Positions 1 to 7,618 of a stretch of DNA of 64,000 nt are shown here, piece by piece. Both the position numbers and the translations under genes were made by a program. The first letter of the stretch is position 1. Each line of letters begins with the position of its first letter. The notes under the pieces are model-generated. The model saw only the letters and a list, made by a program, of their open reading frames with translations. It was not told where the DNA came from and ran no database searches. The DNA comes from Nitratireductor aquimarinus (GTDB lineage Bacteria; Pseudomonadota; Alphaproteobacteria; Rhizobiales; Rhizobiaceae), in assembly GCF_017255295.1 (NCBI RefSeq), contig NZ_JAFKDE010000011.1, forward strand, positions 1 to 64,000, read 5' to 3'.

Positions 1-290
1 GCATAACGGCCCCGTGGCGCAGGCCGCGATCAGAGGCCTGACACACGACCGATAGAAGCAACACGCTGCAAAAGAAGTCGGAAGAAAAACCTTGCAATGT
101 AGGGGGCATCCACACACGCTCCGGGTTTGCCGGAGGCTGATTTCGGTTGGTTACGCGTCAGTTTTGATTAGATGGAGTGGTTGCCGACGGTTCTGGCGGC
201 GGCCTTTCCTGCCAAATCACCCGCAGCAGTGAAACAGACAAGGCCGTCCGCGTGAAACCTTAAATCGACTCTGCGTTCATCGAAGATGCT
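1..290. other. Left-edge stretch without a recognised gene
   Basis: One frame is open from the left edge (read from base 2) and ends at a TAG at 53-55, giving HNGPVAQAAIRGLTHDR. This could be the last 17 codons of a plus-strand gene cut by the window, but the peptide is too short to identify. Bases 56-290 hold no credible gene and no clear terminator for the minus-strand operon that ends at 291. Confidence 0.3.
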
Positions 291-1205
291 CTAGTTGTGA
301 GCGTTATTGAGTGTCGGATCCAGTCGATCCCGCAGCCAGTCGCCTGCAAGGCTGATCGACAGCGTTGTCAGGAAAATCACCACGCCCGCAGGCACACCTA
401 CCCACCAGGCCGAAGCCAGGTAGGTGCGTCCGTCCCCTAGCGCCAGCCCGAGGCTCGTCTGCGGCGGCTGGATCCCAAGCCCCAGGAAACTCAGCGATGT
501 CTCCAGAAGGATCAAATCGGGAAAATTGAGGGTCACCTGAACGATCAGGATGGACAGGATGTTCGGCAGGATATGGCGTAAATAAATCTGCACCGGCGGG
601 ATTCCGAGGGTGCGGATGGCGAACGCATAACTTTGGCTGTTTGCCTGCAGAACCAGCCCGCGGGTGACACGCGCATATGTTTCCCAGCCATGCAGCCCCA
701 CAATGAGGATGAACAGTTCGATCGAGTTTCCGAAGAAAGCCAGAATGGCCAGGACGATTATCAGGAAAGGCATGGCCGCCTGCAGGTCGACCAGGGTCAT
801 GATCGCTTCTTCAACCCAGCCACGGAAATGTGCAGCGACAATGCCAATTACCGTGCCAACCGTTGCGCCGATCAGGGAGCCCGCGAGCGCGATGATCACG
901 CTCATCCGTGTGCCGTAAAGCAGTCGGCTGAGGACATCGCGGCCGAGGTTGTCGGTACCCAGTAGATGAGCGGCATCGCCACCTGCGAAGACGGGGGGCT
1001 TGAGGCGGGAAAGCAGGCTCTGCTCGGTGTAGGAATACGGCGCGAGGAGGTCAGCAAAAATGGCTACGAACACCACCAGCGCCAGCCAGATGAAAGAGAG
1101 CTGAACCATGGGACCGGGAGCAGTTGCGGAACGTTTCGCACGGGCCCTTCGCCGCCAGAAGACGTCGGGACGTTCTGGCGTGAGGGAGAGATCTGGAGTG
1201 CTCAT
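291..1205 (-). CDS. Opp/Dpp-type ABC transporter permease (DppC-like)
   Basis: Inner-membrane permease of 304 residues, one half of the transport channel. After a charged N-terminus (MSTPDLSLTPERPDVFWRRR) there is one membrane segment, an OppC-type N-terminal domain with LLGTDNLGRDVLSRLLYGTR near residues 80-100, and a five-helix BPD domain. The EAA-like coupling loop reads AIRTLGIPPVQIYLRHILPN. The reading frame stays open further upstream, but the ATG at 1205 overlaps the stop of the preceding permease as ATGA (1202-1205), which fixes the start. It is the last gene of the operon running from 6372. Family assignment is secure; the substrate is not peptide by default, because a phosphodiesterase gene lies in the same operon. 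Confidence 0.9.
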   Translation of the reverse strand: MSTPDLSLTPERPDVFWRRRARAKRSATAPGPMVQLSFIWLALVVFVAIFADLLAPYSYTEQSLLSRLKPPVFAGGDAAHLLGTDNLGRDVLSRLLYGTRMSVIIALAGSLIGATVGTVIGIVAAHFRGWVEEAIMTLVDLQAAMPFLIIVLAILAFFGNSIELFILIVGLHGWETYARVTRGLVLQANSQSYAFAIRTLGIPPVQIYLRHILPNILSILIVQVTLNFPDLILLETSLSFLGLGIQPPQTSLGLALGDGRTYLASAWWVGVPAGVVIFLTTLSISLAGDWLRDRLDPTLNNAHN

Positions 1206-2137
1206 CCTGCGTCCTTTCCTGCGGTCGCGATGCGTGGATCGAGCCACCGATAGGCCAGATCCACCAGATAGTTGGCCGTGACCATCGTGAAGGCGATCAG
1301 GATGACGATGGTCTGGACCACAGCCAGATCGCGCTGCCCGACCGCAGTCACAAGCAGTTGCCCGATGCCCGGCCATGCAAAGACGGTCTCGACAACCACC
1401 GTGCCGGAGATGAGCCCCCCCATACGCAGGCCCAGAACTGTGATGACTGGGATCGCTGCATTCGGCACCGCATCGCGCAGAACCCGTGTCCGCACCGGTA
1501 CGCCCTTGGCGCGGGCGGTTCTAATGTAAGGCTGGCTGAGCACTTCCAGCATGGATGATCGCGTGAAGCGCGCGATCGCTCCTGCCCCTCCAACGGCCAG
1601 CGTCAACGCCGGCATGACCAGGTGGGCCGGCGTTCCCATGCCGGCGCTGGGCAGGATCCGCCAAGTCATGGCGAATAGCAGGATCATCAGGATGCCCAGA
1701 AAGAAGCTCGGCATTGAATGGCCGAAGATGGAAAAGCTGATGACGGCATGATCCACTGTACTGCCGCGTTTGAGCGCAGCAATAACGCCGGCCACCATGC
1801 CGAAGATGGTGGACAGGGCGAAGCTGACCAGCCCCAGCAGCAGTGTTGCAGGAACACGGCTCATGACTGTGTCCAGTGCTGGCTGCTGATCCCGGAATGA
1901 GTAGCCGAATTCACCCTGTGTCAGTCCCTGCAGATAGCGCAGATATTGCACTGGCAGTGGCAGGTCCAGCCCGTAGACGTGCCGGTAGTGTTCCAGCACA
2001 TCCGGCGGTGTGTCATCGGGCAGCATTAGGCGCATCGGGTCGCCCGCGAACCGCAGGATTAGGAAGACGAAGGTGACGGCCAGAAAAAGCGTCAAAATCC
2101 CGCGCAGTAATTTCAGAGTGACGAAGCCGAAGGTCAT
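1202..2137 (-). CDS. Opp/Dpp-type ABC transporter permease (DppB-like)
   Basis: Inner-membrane permease of 311 residues, partner of the DppC-like protein downstream. It starts MTFGFVTLKLLRGILTLFL, has the first membrane helix at the extreme N-terminus, then a periplasmic loop with the DppB-type DDTPPDVLEHYRHVYGLDLP stretch, and the EAA-like loop YIRTARAKGVPVRTRVLRDA in the C-terminal half. The start at 2137 overlaps the stop of the phosphodiesterase gene as ATGA (2134-2137), and its own stop overlaps the next gene in the same way, so the three genes look translationally coupled. A longer open frame reaches 2176 but ignores this overlap. Confidence 0.9.
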   Translation of the reverse strand: MTFGFVTLKLLRGILTLFLAVTFVFLILRFAGDPMRLMLPDDTPPDVLEHYRHVYGLDLPLPVQYLRYLQGLTQGEFGYSFRDQQPALDTVMSRVPATLLLGLVSFALSTIFGMVAGVIAALKRGSTVDHAVISFSIFGHSMPSFFLGILMILLFAMTWRILPSAGMGTPAHLVMPALTLAVGGAGAIARFTRSSMLEVLSQPYIRTARAKGVPVRTRVLRDAVPNAAIPVITVLGLRMGGLISGTVVVETVFAWPGIGQLLVTAVGQRDLAVVQTIVILIAFTMVTANYLVDLAYRWLDPRIATAGKDAG

Positions 2138-2874
2138 TCGCTGGCGCCCTTCGTTTGATTTAGCAAATTGCGGCACGCAGCCGGGTCGTTGACGAGGAAG
2201 CCGGATGCACCCATTTCGGCCAGCCCGAGAAGGTTTGATGCATCGTGATCTCCGACCTGGCGTCCGTCAGTTCTACCTGTGGTGATCCAGACTGCGTGCT
2301 CCGCCTGTACATGTTGGCGCAGTCTTTCGGGAGCTGACAGGGCGTAGTCTTCCCACATTCTGAGGACGGTTCCGCTTTCGGCGAAAAAAGCTTCCTGTTC
2401 CTCCATGTCCACCAGCAGACCGAGCACGTCTCCGCGCCAGCCGAGTGCTCGGAGACGAACCAGGCTGTCCACATGGTGCACACCAAATATCAGCGCTTTG
2501 CGGCCACTGGCGAGTGACGCCTCGACCAGCAGCGCCAGTGCCTCGGGGCGTTCATCCTTTATGTCGTAGAGCAACGCCTGATCGGTCGGTACAGTGGCAA
2601 AGAGCTCGGCAAGTGCGGGTGCTGCCGGTTCACCCTCGGCAAGCAGTTCCTGAAGCTCGGAGAAAGTTGTCTGTGCGACAATCGCAGGCTGTCCGGCCAC
2701 ACGGGTCAGATCTGCATCATGGCTGATGACGATGCGATGATCTTTGGTAATGCGGGTATCGGCTTCGATAATGTCGGCGCCCGCGGTCACGGCTCCACGC
2801 CATGAAGAAGGAGAGTTTTCACGGTAATGGCTCGAGGCCCCACGGTGAGCAATCAGAAGGGGTCGGTCGATCAT
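2134..2874 (-). CDS. Glycerophosphodiester phosphodiesterase (GDPD family, UgpQ-like)
   Basis: Predicted to hydrolyse glycerophosphodiesters to glycerol-3-phosphate and an alcohol. The 246-residue protein has the family landmarks: HRG at residues 10-12 (catalytic His), the metal ligands E37 and D39 in IIEADTRI, and H52 in SHD (second catalytic His). There is no signal peptide, so it should act in the cytoplasm on an imported substrate, like UgpQ. It sits inside an Opp/Dpp-type transporter operon, 2 bases after the ATPase gene and overlapping the permease gene by ATGA. Together with the upstream Pho half-sites this suggests the transporter brings in glycerophosphodiesters. The enzyme family is clear; the exact substrate is inferred. 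Confidence 0.88.
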   Translation of the reverse strand: MIDRPLLIAHRGASSHYRENSPSSWRGAVTAGADIIEADTRITKDHRIVISHDADLTRVAGQPAIVAQTTFSELQELLAEGEPAAPALAELFATVPTDQALLYDIKDERPEALALLVEASLASGRKALIFGVHHVDSLVRLRALGWRGDVLGLLVDMEEQEAFFAESGTVLRMWEDYALSAPERLRQHVQAEHAVWITTGRTDGRQVGDHDASNLLGLAEMGASGFLVNDPAACRNLLNQTKGASE

Positions 2875-2876
2875 TG

Positions 2877-3776
2877 TTACAGTCTTTCCATGGCGCGGGG
2901 TTTTGCGACCGGGGTCTGTTCATTGCCTTGAGCGCGGGCAATGTGGCGGGGTGCACGCTGAGTTTCATCACGTGCGCGCCTTGCGGCAGGGGTCGCAGCT
3001 GGCACGGCCGCCAGCAAGGCCCGGGTGTAGTCGTGTTGAGGTGTGGTGAAGACTTGATTGGCTGAGCCGCTTTCAACGACCTTGCCCCTGCGCATGACCG
3101 CGATTCGGTCGGAGATGTGCCGCACCACGCCGAGATCGTGAGAAATGAACAGGTAGCTTATTCCGAACCGCTGTCGCAGATCTCCAAGTAAATTGATGAT
3201 CTGTGCCTGCACCGAGACGTCGAGTGCGCTGACCGCTTCATCGCAGACCACCAGCCTTGGTTCGAGAGACAATGCGCGCGCGATTACGGCGCGCTGCTGC
3301 TGACCGCCGGAGAGCTGGTGCACGAACCGCTCTCCCAGCCCGTCGAGTCCTGTCAGATGCAGATACTCCTCCACCCTGTCGCGCCGCAGTCTCCGATTGC
3401 CTGACACGGGCAGCCCATGAGCTGCCATGGCTTCGTCGATCTGCGCTGCGATTGACATGCGCGGGTCCAGCGCGCGCGAGGGATTTTGCCAGATCATCTG
3501 GATACACGCCCGCTCCCGGCGCCATGCAGCTGTGCCAATGCGCGGCCCCCGGGCTCCATCGATCAGGACCTCTCCGCTGGTGGGTGGTTCAATACGGGCG
3601 GCGATCCGGCCGAGGGTCGATTTGCCGGACCCACTTTCGCCAACGATGCCCAGTACTTCACCGGGTGCGAGGTTCAGGCTGACATCATCAACCGCGCGCA
3701 CTGCAGGACGGCGGCTGAGGAAGCCCCCGCCGTAGACACGGCTAATCCCTGTCAGCGTCAGGATATCTCCGCTCAT
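2877..3776 (-). CDS. Opp/Dpp-type ABC transporter ATP-binding protein (DppF-like)
   Basis: Cytoplasmic ATPase of 299 residues that powers the importer. It shows Walker [10 protein letters not shown] near residue 47, the Q-loop IQMIWQNP, the signature LSGGQQQRA, Walker [13 protein letters not shown] and the switch region FISHDLG. The C-terminal tail ends in a low-complexity Ala/Arg-rich stretch and is shorter than the cysteine-bearing tail of its partner. The ATG at 3776 overlaps the stop of the DppD-like gene by four bases. It pairs with the DppD-like gene to give the two different ATPases normal for Opp/Dpp systems. Confidence 0.9.
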   Translation of the reverse strand: MSGDILTLTGISRVYGGGFLSRRPAVRAVDDVSLNLAPGEVLGIVGESGSGKSTLGRIAARIEPPTSGEVLIDGARGPRIGTAAWRRERACIQMIWQNPSRALDPRMSIAAQIDEAMAAHGLPVSGNRRLRRDRVEEYLHLTGLDGLGERFVHQLSGGQQQRAVIARALSLEPRLVVCDEAVSALDVSVQAQIINLLGDLRQRFGISYLFISHDLGVVRHISDRIAVMRRGKVVESGSANQVFTTPQHDYTRALLAAVPAATPAARRARDETQRAPRHIARAQGNEQTPVAKPRAMERL

Positions 3777-4819
3777 CGGTCATCCCCGGGGTAGTGGCAT
3801 GCGACACTGTGGCCCTCTTCTCGGGCCGTCAGAGCGGGCATCTCAACACAGGTCGTTGTGACCTGTGGACAACGCGGCCCGAAGGCGCAGCCTTGTGGAC
3901 GCGCGGTCGGGTTGGGCACAACGCCTTCGATGGCGGCCAGACGTCCGGTGTTGTGGGTGCCCGCGTGCAGGCGACAGGCCATCAAGCCTCGGGTGTAGGG
4001 ATGCGAGGGAGCGTCGAAGAGGGTGTCAGCGGTCGCCAGTTCGACGATCCGACCAGAATACATGACCGCGACACGGTCGGCGATTTCTGCCACCACCCCC
4101 AGATCATGCGTGACGAAGATCATGGCAGCACCGGTTTCCGCCTGCAGCCTGCGCAGCAGTTTCAGGATCTGCGCCTGGGTTGTTACGTCGAGCGCCGTAG
4201 TGGCTTCGTCGGCGATTATCAGCTGGGGTTTGCAGGCCAGCGCCATGGCAATCATGATCCGCTGGTTCATACCGCCGGACAGCTCATGCGGGTATGCACG
4301 CAGACGCGCGCGTGGGTCTGGAATGCCGACCATCTCGAAAAGCTCTGTCGTTCGGTCGCGAGCCGCGCGGGACGTAAGCCCTTCGTGAAGGGACAACACC
4401 TCGGCAACCTGATCGCCGACCCTGCGAACCGGGTTCAAGGCAGCGGTGGCATCCTGAAAGATCATCGAAACCTCGCGCCCCCTGAGGCGCAGAAGAGCTG
4501 TTTCAGACAGACCGGAAAGCTCCTCACCAGCAAACATCACTCGTCCGGCCTTGCGCTTCACCGGCGCGGACAGCAAACCCATTGTCGCCAGGCAGGTAAG
4601 GGACTTTCCGCAGCCGCTTTCGCCGACAAGGCAAAGGGTTTCTCCCGGAGCCAGGTCGAAGGAGACATCCAGCACCAGATCAGAGTGTTCCGTGCCGACG
4701 CAAAGCCCATCGACCCGGAGCAACGGCTCAGATCGCGAAGCCATTGCTCCGGCAGGAGCGCAGGCCATCGATACGCGCCGGCTATTTCCGGCGCGCATCA
4801 TGTTTGCCATCAGGGTCAC
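3773..4819 (-). CDS. Opp/Dpp-type ABC transporter ATP-binding protein (DppD-like)
   Basis: Second ATPase of the importer, 348 residues from a GTG start that overlaps the binding-protein stop as GTGA (4816-4819); in-frame ATG codons at 4810 or 4744 (MASRSEPLLRVDG) are alternatives. Motifs: Walker A GESGCGKS, Q-loop MIFQDA, signature LSGGMNQRI, Walker B LIIADEATTALD. The C-terminal Opp/Dpp domain keeps the cysteine pattern GCAFGPRC...C...C that in this family forms an iron-sulfur-type site. The N-terminal 25 residues are poorly conserved-looking and may not be translated. Confidence 0.88.
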   Translation of the reverse strand: MTLMANMMRAGNSRRVSMACAPAGAMASRSEPLLRVDGLCVGTEHSDLVLDVSFDLAPGETLCLVGESGCGKSLTCLATMGLLSAPVKRKAGRVMFAGEELSGLSETALLRLRGREVSMIFQDATAALNPVRRVGDQVAEVLSLHEGLTSRAARDRTTELFEMVGIPDPRARLRAYPHELSGGMNQRIMIAMALACKPQLIIADEATTALDVTTQAQILKLLRRLQAETGAAMIFVTHDLGVVAEIADRVAVMYSGRIVELATADTLFDAPSHPYTRGLMACRLHAGTHNTGRLAAIEGVVPNPTARPQGCAFGPRCPQVTTTCVEMPALTAREEGHSVACHYPGDDR

Positions 4820-6372
4820 TGAGTAGCGGCCTGATCTTCGAAATTGTAATTTCGCAGGTCAAGATAGAAGTGCGAATAGGGGCGCCACTCGAGCGATGAA
4901 CGCACGCCATACGTTTCCAGCGGCTGGTAAAGGATAGTCCCCGGAGCTTCGTCTTCCCAGATGTCGAGCATTTTCTGGAAAACCACTTTGCGTTCCGCCA
5001 GATCAGATGTCACGTCCAGCTCTGCACCGAGCACATTGAAGTTCTCTGGCGTCCACTCATTCTTCCGCTGAACACCCTGATGGGGGCCCCAGAGGTTCCA
5101 CAGGCCACCGGCGGGATCGGGGAAGCGGGTGGTATTGGACCAGGTCCGTACCATGCGCTCGTTCTCAGGCACGCCCATGACGTCCTCGACGAGGTTCAGC
5201 TTGCCGTTGATGCCGACGGCCTTCCACATCTCCATGATCGCTTCTGCGGCGGGCACGGTATTGACGTAGTAGTTGGGGTTGGTGCTGTAGTAGATGGTCT
5301 CGCCGTTATAACCGGCTTCGGCCAGCAGTTCCTTCGCGCGTTCGGGATCATAGGTGAGACCTTCGCGGTTCGGCTCGAACAGTGCGCCATACTCCTTGTA
5401 CTGGTGCGACAGCGGCACGACGGTCTTGCCTGCCCAAAGGGCCTGCACCAGAAGGTCACGGTCAATGGCCAGATTCATTGCCTGGCGGATACGCTTGTCG
5501 GCGATCACCGGGTTCTTGGTGTTGTAGACGAGGACGTGGGAGTTCGACAGCACCACCGAGCGCGCTTCGACATTGTCGTAGCTGTCGATCTGGGCGATCT
5601 GATCCGGGCCGATGGTCGTGACGATGTCGAAGTCACCGGCGACGAGACCGGCGATGCGCGCAGCTTCTTCGGGCACCTTCACGAAAGTAAGAGACGCCGC
5701 CTTGGGCTTGCCACCGAAATAATCGTCGAAGGCCACGAGGCGGATCGACTGGTCTGGCTTGTATTCGTCCAGCATGAAAGGACCGGTGCCGACAGGAAAC
5801 TGAGGATAGCTGTCGCCGGCATTTTTCAGCCAGTCGCTCTTGTTGACGACCCATGCAGTCCAGGAGGCCAGGCGCTGTTCAAAGATCGCGTCAGGCACTT
5901 TCAGGGTGAAGGTCACTTCGAGCGGGCCGGTTGCCTCGACGCTCTCGATGTTGCCGAAATAGCCGCGGCCATTGGCCATTATCGCCTCCGGGCCGGACAG
6001 GCGTTCGGCGGAGAAGGTGAAGGCGACGTCTTCGGCGGTCATTGTCTCGCCGTTGTGGAACTTGACGCCTTCGCGCAGCTTCAAGGCGAGCGTGCGGTCA
6101 TCGGTCCATTCCCAGCTTTCAGCGAGCGCGGGAACCAGTTGCGAGCCCGAGCCATCTTCTGCTGACAGGAAATCACGGCGGATCACGGTGTCGAAGATGT
6201 CATAGGTTATGCGGGTGCCGATATTGGAGAGTTCCTTGGCGGGCTCAAGGGTCGGCGGGAGATCCGGAACAGCGACGACGATGTCGGGGCGATCGCTGGC
6301 GGTTGCAGCGGACGCGCCGAGCACTGCAGTCAGGCCGAAGGCGACGCCTGCAATGGCGGACAGAATTTTCAA
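4816..6372 (-). CDS. ABC transporter substrate-binding protein, SBP family 5 (candidate glycerophosphodiester binder)
   Basis: Periplasmic binding protein of 518 residues with a signal peptide MKILSAIAGVAFGLTAVLGA, cleavage probably after ASAATA. The body is the family 5 fold (DppA/OppA/NikA): LVPALAESWEWTDD near residue 80, then KFHNGETMTAEDVAFTF, VGTGPFMLDEY and RIRQAMNLAIDRD. It is the first gene of the six-gene minus-strand operon and is directly preceded by four Pho half-sites (6443-6482), so it should be expressed under phosphate limitation. Family 5 proteins bind peptides, nickel, glutathione and other solutes, so homology alone does not name the ligand. The embedded phosphodiesterase gene points to glycerophosphodiesters; this is inference. 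Confidence 0.85.
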   Translation of the reverse strand: MKILSAIAGVAFGLTAVLGASAATASDRPDIVVAVPDLPPTLEPAKELSNIGTRITYDIFDTVIRRDFLSAEDGSGSQLVPALAESWEWTDDRTLALKLREGVKFHNGETMTAEDVAFTFSAERLSGPEAIMANGRGYFGNIESVEATGPLEVTFTLKVPDAIFEQRLASWTAWVVNKSDWLKNAGDSYPQFPVGTGPFMLDEYKPDQSIRLVAFDDYFGGKPKAASLTFVKVPEEAARIAGLVAGDFDIVTTIGPDQIAQIDSYDNVEARSVVLSNSHVLVYNTKNPVIADKRIRQAMNLAIDRDLLVQALWAGKTVVPLSHQYKEYGALFEPNREGLTYDPERAKELLAEAGYNGETIYYSTNPNYYVNTVPAAEAIMEMWKAVGINGKLNLVEDVMGVPENERMVRTWSNTTRFPDPAGGLWNLWGPHQGVQRKNEWTPENFNVLGAELDVTSDLAERKVVFQKMLDIWEDEAPGTILYQPLETYGVRSSLEWRPYSHFYLDLRNYNFEDQAATQ

Positions 6373-6442
6373 TGGATTTCTCCGGGTGAGATGTTCACAT
6401 GGCTTGCGCTGGGCAAGCAGAACCTCCCCCTAGAAACGTGAC

Positions 6443-6482
6443 ATGACACCTGCGTGACGACTGCCTTACAACCCCGTGACAA
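6443..6482 (-). promoter_or_regulatory. Tandem Pho boxes upstream of the Dpp/GDPD operon
   Basis: Read on the minus strand there are four heptamers, TTGTCAC, TTGTAAG, TCGTCAC and GTGTCAT, each separated by exactly four bases (GGGG, GCAG, GCAG). This is the 7-4-7 layout of PhoB direct repeats (consensus CTGTCAT-N4-CTGTCAC) repeated at an 11-bp period, i.e. two adjoining Pho boxes. They end 70 bases before the ATG of the binding protein, a normal promoter position. Spacing and matches are seen directly; PhoB control is inferred. Confidence 0.72.
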
Positions 6483-6707
6483 TTTTGTCGGCTTCGTATT
6501 CCCAAAAGCGTTTCATGTTGAATGAATGCAATCTCATACAATCGATGCATTGCAGCTTGGTCGGGTGTGCAACGGCGATGTCACGTTAACGAGATCGGGA
6601 CGCGATTGGATGTGTGGCGCTGTTTTCAGCGGCCGATGGTTACAGCGTTCCATTCTGCCATGGCGCGCAGGCGATGACTGCGAATGCCGAGAGCTGTGAG
6701 CGGGGCG

Positions 6708-7479
6708 GGGGATTGTCAAGTTGTTGCCTGGGGTCGAAGAAAGCTGGGCCTCCGCCTGTCACGCGGCCATGCCGTCCGTGCAATCGTTCCAGCGCTTGAA
6801 TGCGGCGGCGAGGACGGAACAGGTCGGCGGTTTCATCATGGACGGAGAGGAACCTTTGCGCCTGCCTTGCCGATTTGAACCGGCCCTGGATCTTCTCGCG
6901 TTTCCGGGTGGGCCGGTGCGATTCCTCAATACCTTTGTTCAGTTCCTTGTGTGCCCGGTGGTCCACGTTCAGCCCAAGCTTCCGCAGGGCCGCGCCGTTG
7001 CTGCGCAGTTTGTCCGTCACGATGACACGGGGCTCGCCCCAGTGGGTGATCAGCCGTGAAATAAAGCGCTTCGCGGCCCGTGCATTGCGCCGCGACTGCA
7101 CGAAGATGTCGAGAACTTCACCGTTGCTGTCCACGGCGCGCCACAGCCAGTGCCGCACGCCATTGATCATGATCACCTTTTCGTCCAGGTGCCATTTGTC
7201 GGTGGGCCGCCAGCGCGCAGCCCGGACCCGTTTCGCAATCTGCGGTGCGAATTTTCCCACCCACGCCCGGATCGTCTCATAGCTCAACACGATGCCCCGC
7301 TAGGCCAGCAGGTCCTCGACGTCACGCAAGCTGAGCGAGAAGCGGTGATACGCCCAGACCGTGTACGAAATGATGGAGCGCGGAAAGCGGTGACCTTTCA
7401 GGCGCGGTGCGGACACCTGACTGATCATCGCCCGGAGCTACCCGGCTGCCCTCCAAAGGTCAACAACTTGACGATCCCC
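6708..7479 (-). mobile_element. Degenerate IS6-family insertion sequence
   Basis: A 772-bp element bounded by 19-bp inverted ends (6708-6726 and 7461-7479) that share GTCAAGTTGTTG and differ at one position. It contains one IS6-type transposase frame that is broken twice. The length fits the family (about 0.7-0.9 kb). No 8-bp target duplication is visible in the immediate flanks, so the insertion is old or was rearranged. Confidence 0.75.
6759..7428 (-). pseudogene. IS6-family transposase, inactivated
   Basis: The frame begins with an ATG at 7428 (MISQVSAPRLKGHRFPRSI) and meets an in-frame TAG at codon 43 (7300-7302), in the conserved LLA-RGI segment. It then continues through the DDE domain (WHLDEKVIMINGVRHWLWRA, then VIVTDKLRSN, then KGIEESHRPTRKRE). 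Near the C-terminus the family ending AFKRWNDCTDGMAA followed by TGA at 6759 is found in the next frame, after the RPRR motif, so a small deletion or frameshift removed the segment between them. With two lesions the element should not move on its own. Related active copies elsewhere in the genome could still supply transposase. Confidence 0.82.
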
Positions 7480-7514
7480 TGTTCAGGGAATGGCAGGAAC
7501 GGCGCATCGACGTC

Positions 7515-7551
7515 CGGCGCTTTTGACGGCCAATCAAACATTAAAGCGCCG
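7515..7551. repeat. 9-bp inverted repeat upstream of the recombinase gene
   Basis: CGGCGCTTT (7515-7523) and AAAGCGCCG (7543-7551) are perfect inverted copies with 19 bases between them. The element lies 19 bases before the 13-bp palindrome at 7570-7600, and GACGTCCG is shared between the two areas, so it may be an accessory protein site for the neighbouring recombinase. Function is not established. Confidence 0.4.
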
Positions 7552-7569
7552 CCCCTGTCGCTTCTTCAC

Positions 7570-7600
7570 GACGTCCGATAATCTTGCATTATCGGACGTC
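7570..7600. repeat. 13-bp perfect inverted repeat, candidate recombinase crossover site
   Basis: Arms GACGTCCGATAAT (7570-7582) and ATTATCGGACGTC (7588-7600) are perfect inverted copies around a 5-bp centre CTTGC. Paired 11-13 bp arms around a short asymmetric centre are the form of tyrosine-recombinase core sites (compare loxP, 13-8-13). It ends 18 bases before the recombinase start at 7619 and has no T-run, so it is not a usual terminator. It could alternatively be an operator controlling the recombinase gene. Confidence 0.5.
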
Positions 7601-7618
7601 CGCGTGCTAGATGGCGAA

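Noticed and set aside
6640-6758. Extension of the IS6 transposase frame beyond the element's left inverted end
   Set aside because: It results from the C-terminal frameshift; the family C-terminus is found in the other frame and ends at 6759 inside the element.
6700-7487. Target-site duplication around the IS6 element
   Set aside because: The 8-base flanks GCGGGGCG and TGTTCAGG do not match.
7570-7600. The 13-bp palindrome as a transcription terminator
   Set aside because: No T-run on either strand and it lies upstream of the recombinase gene with no gene ending just before it.
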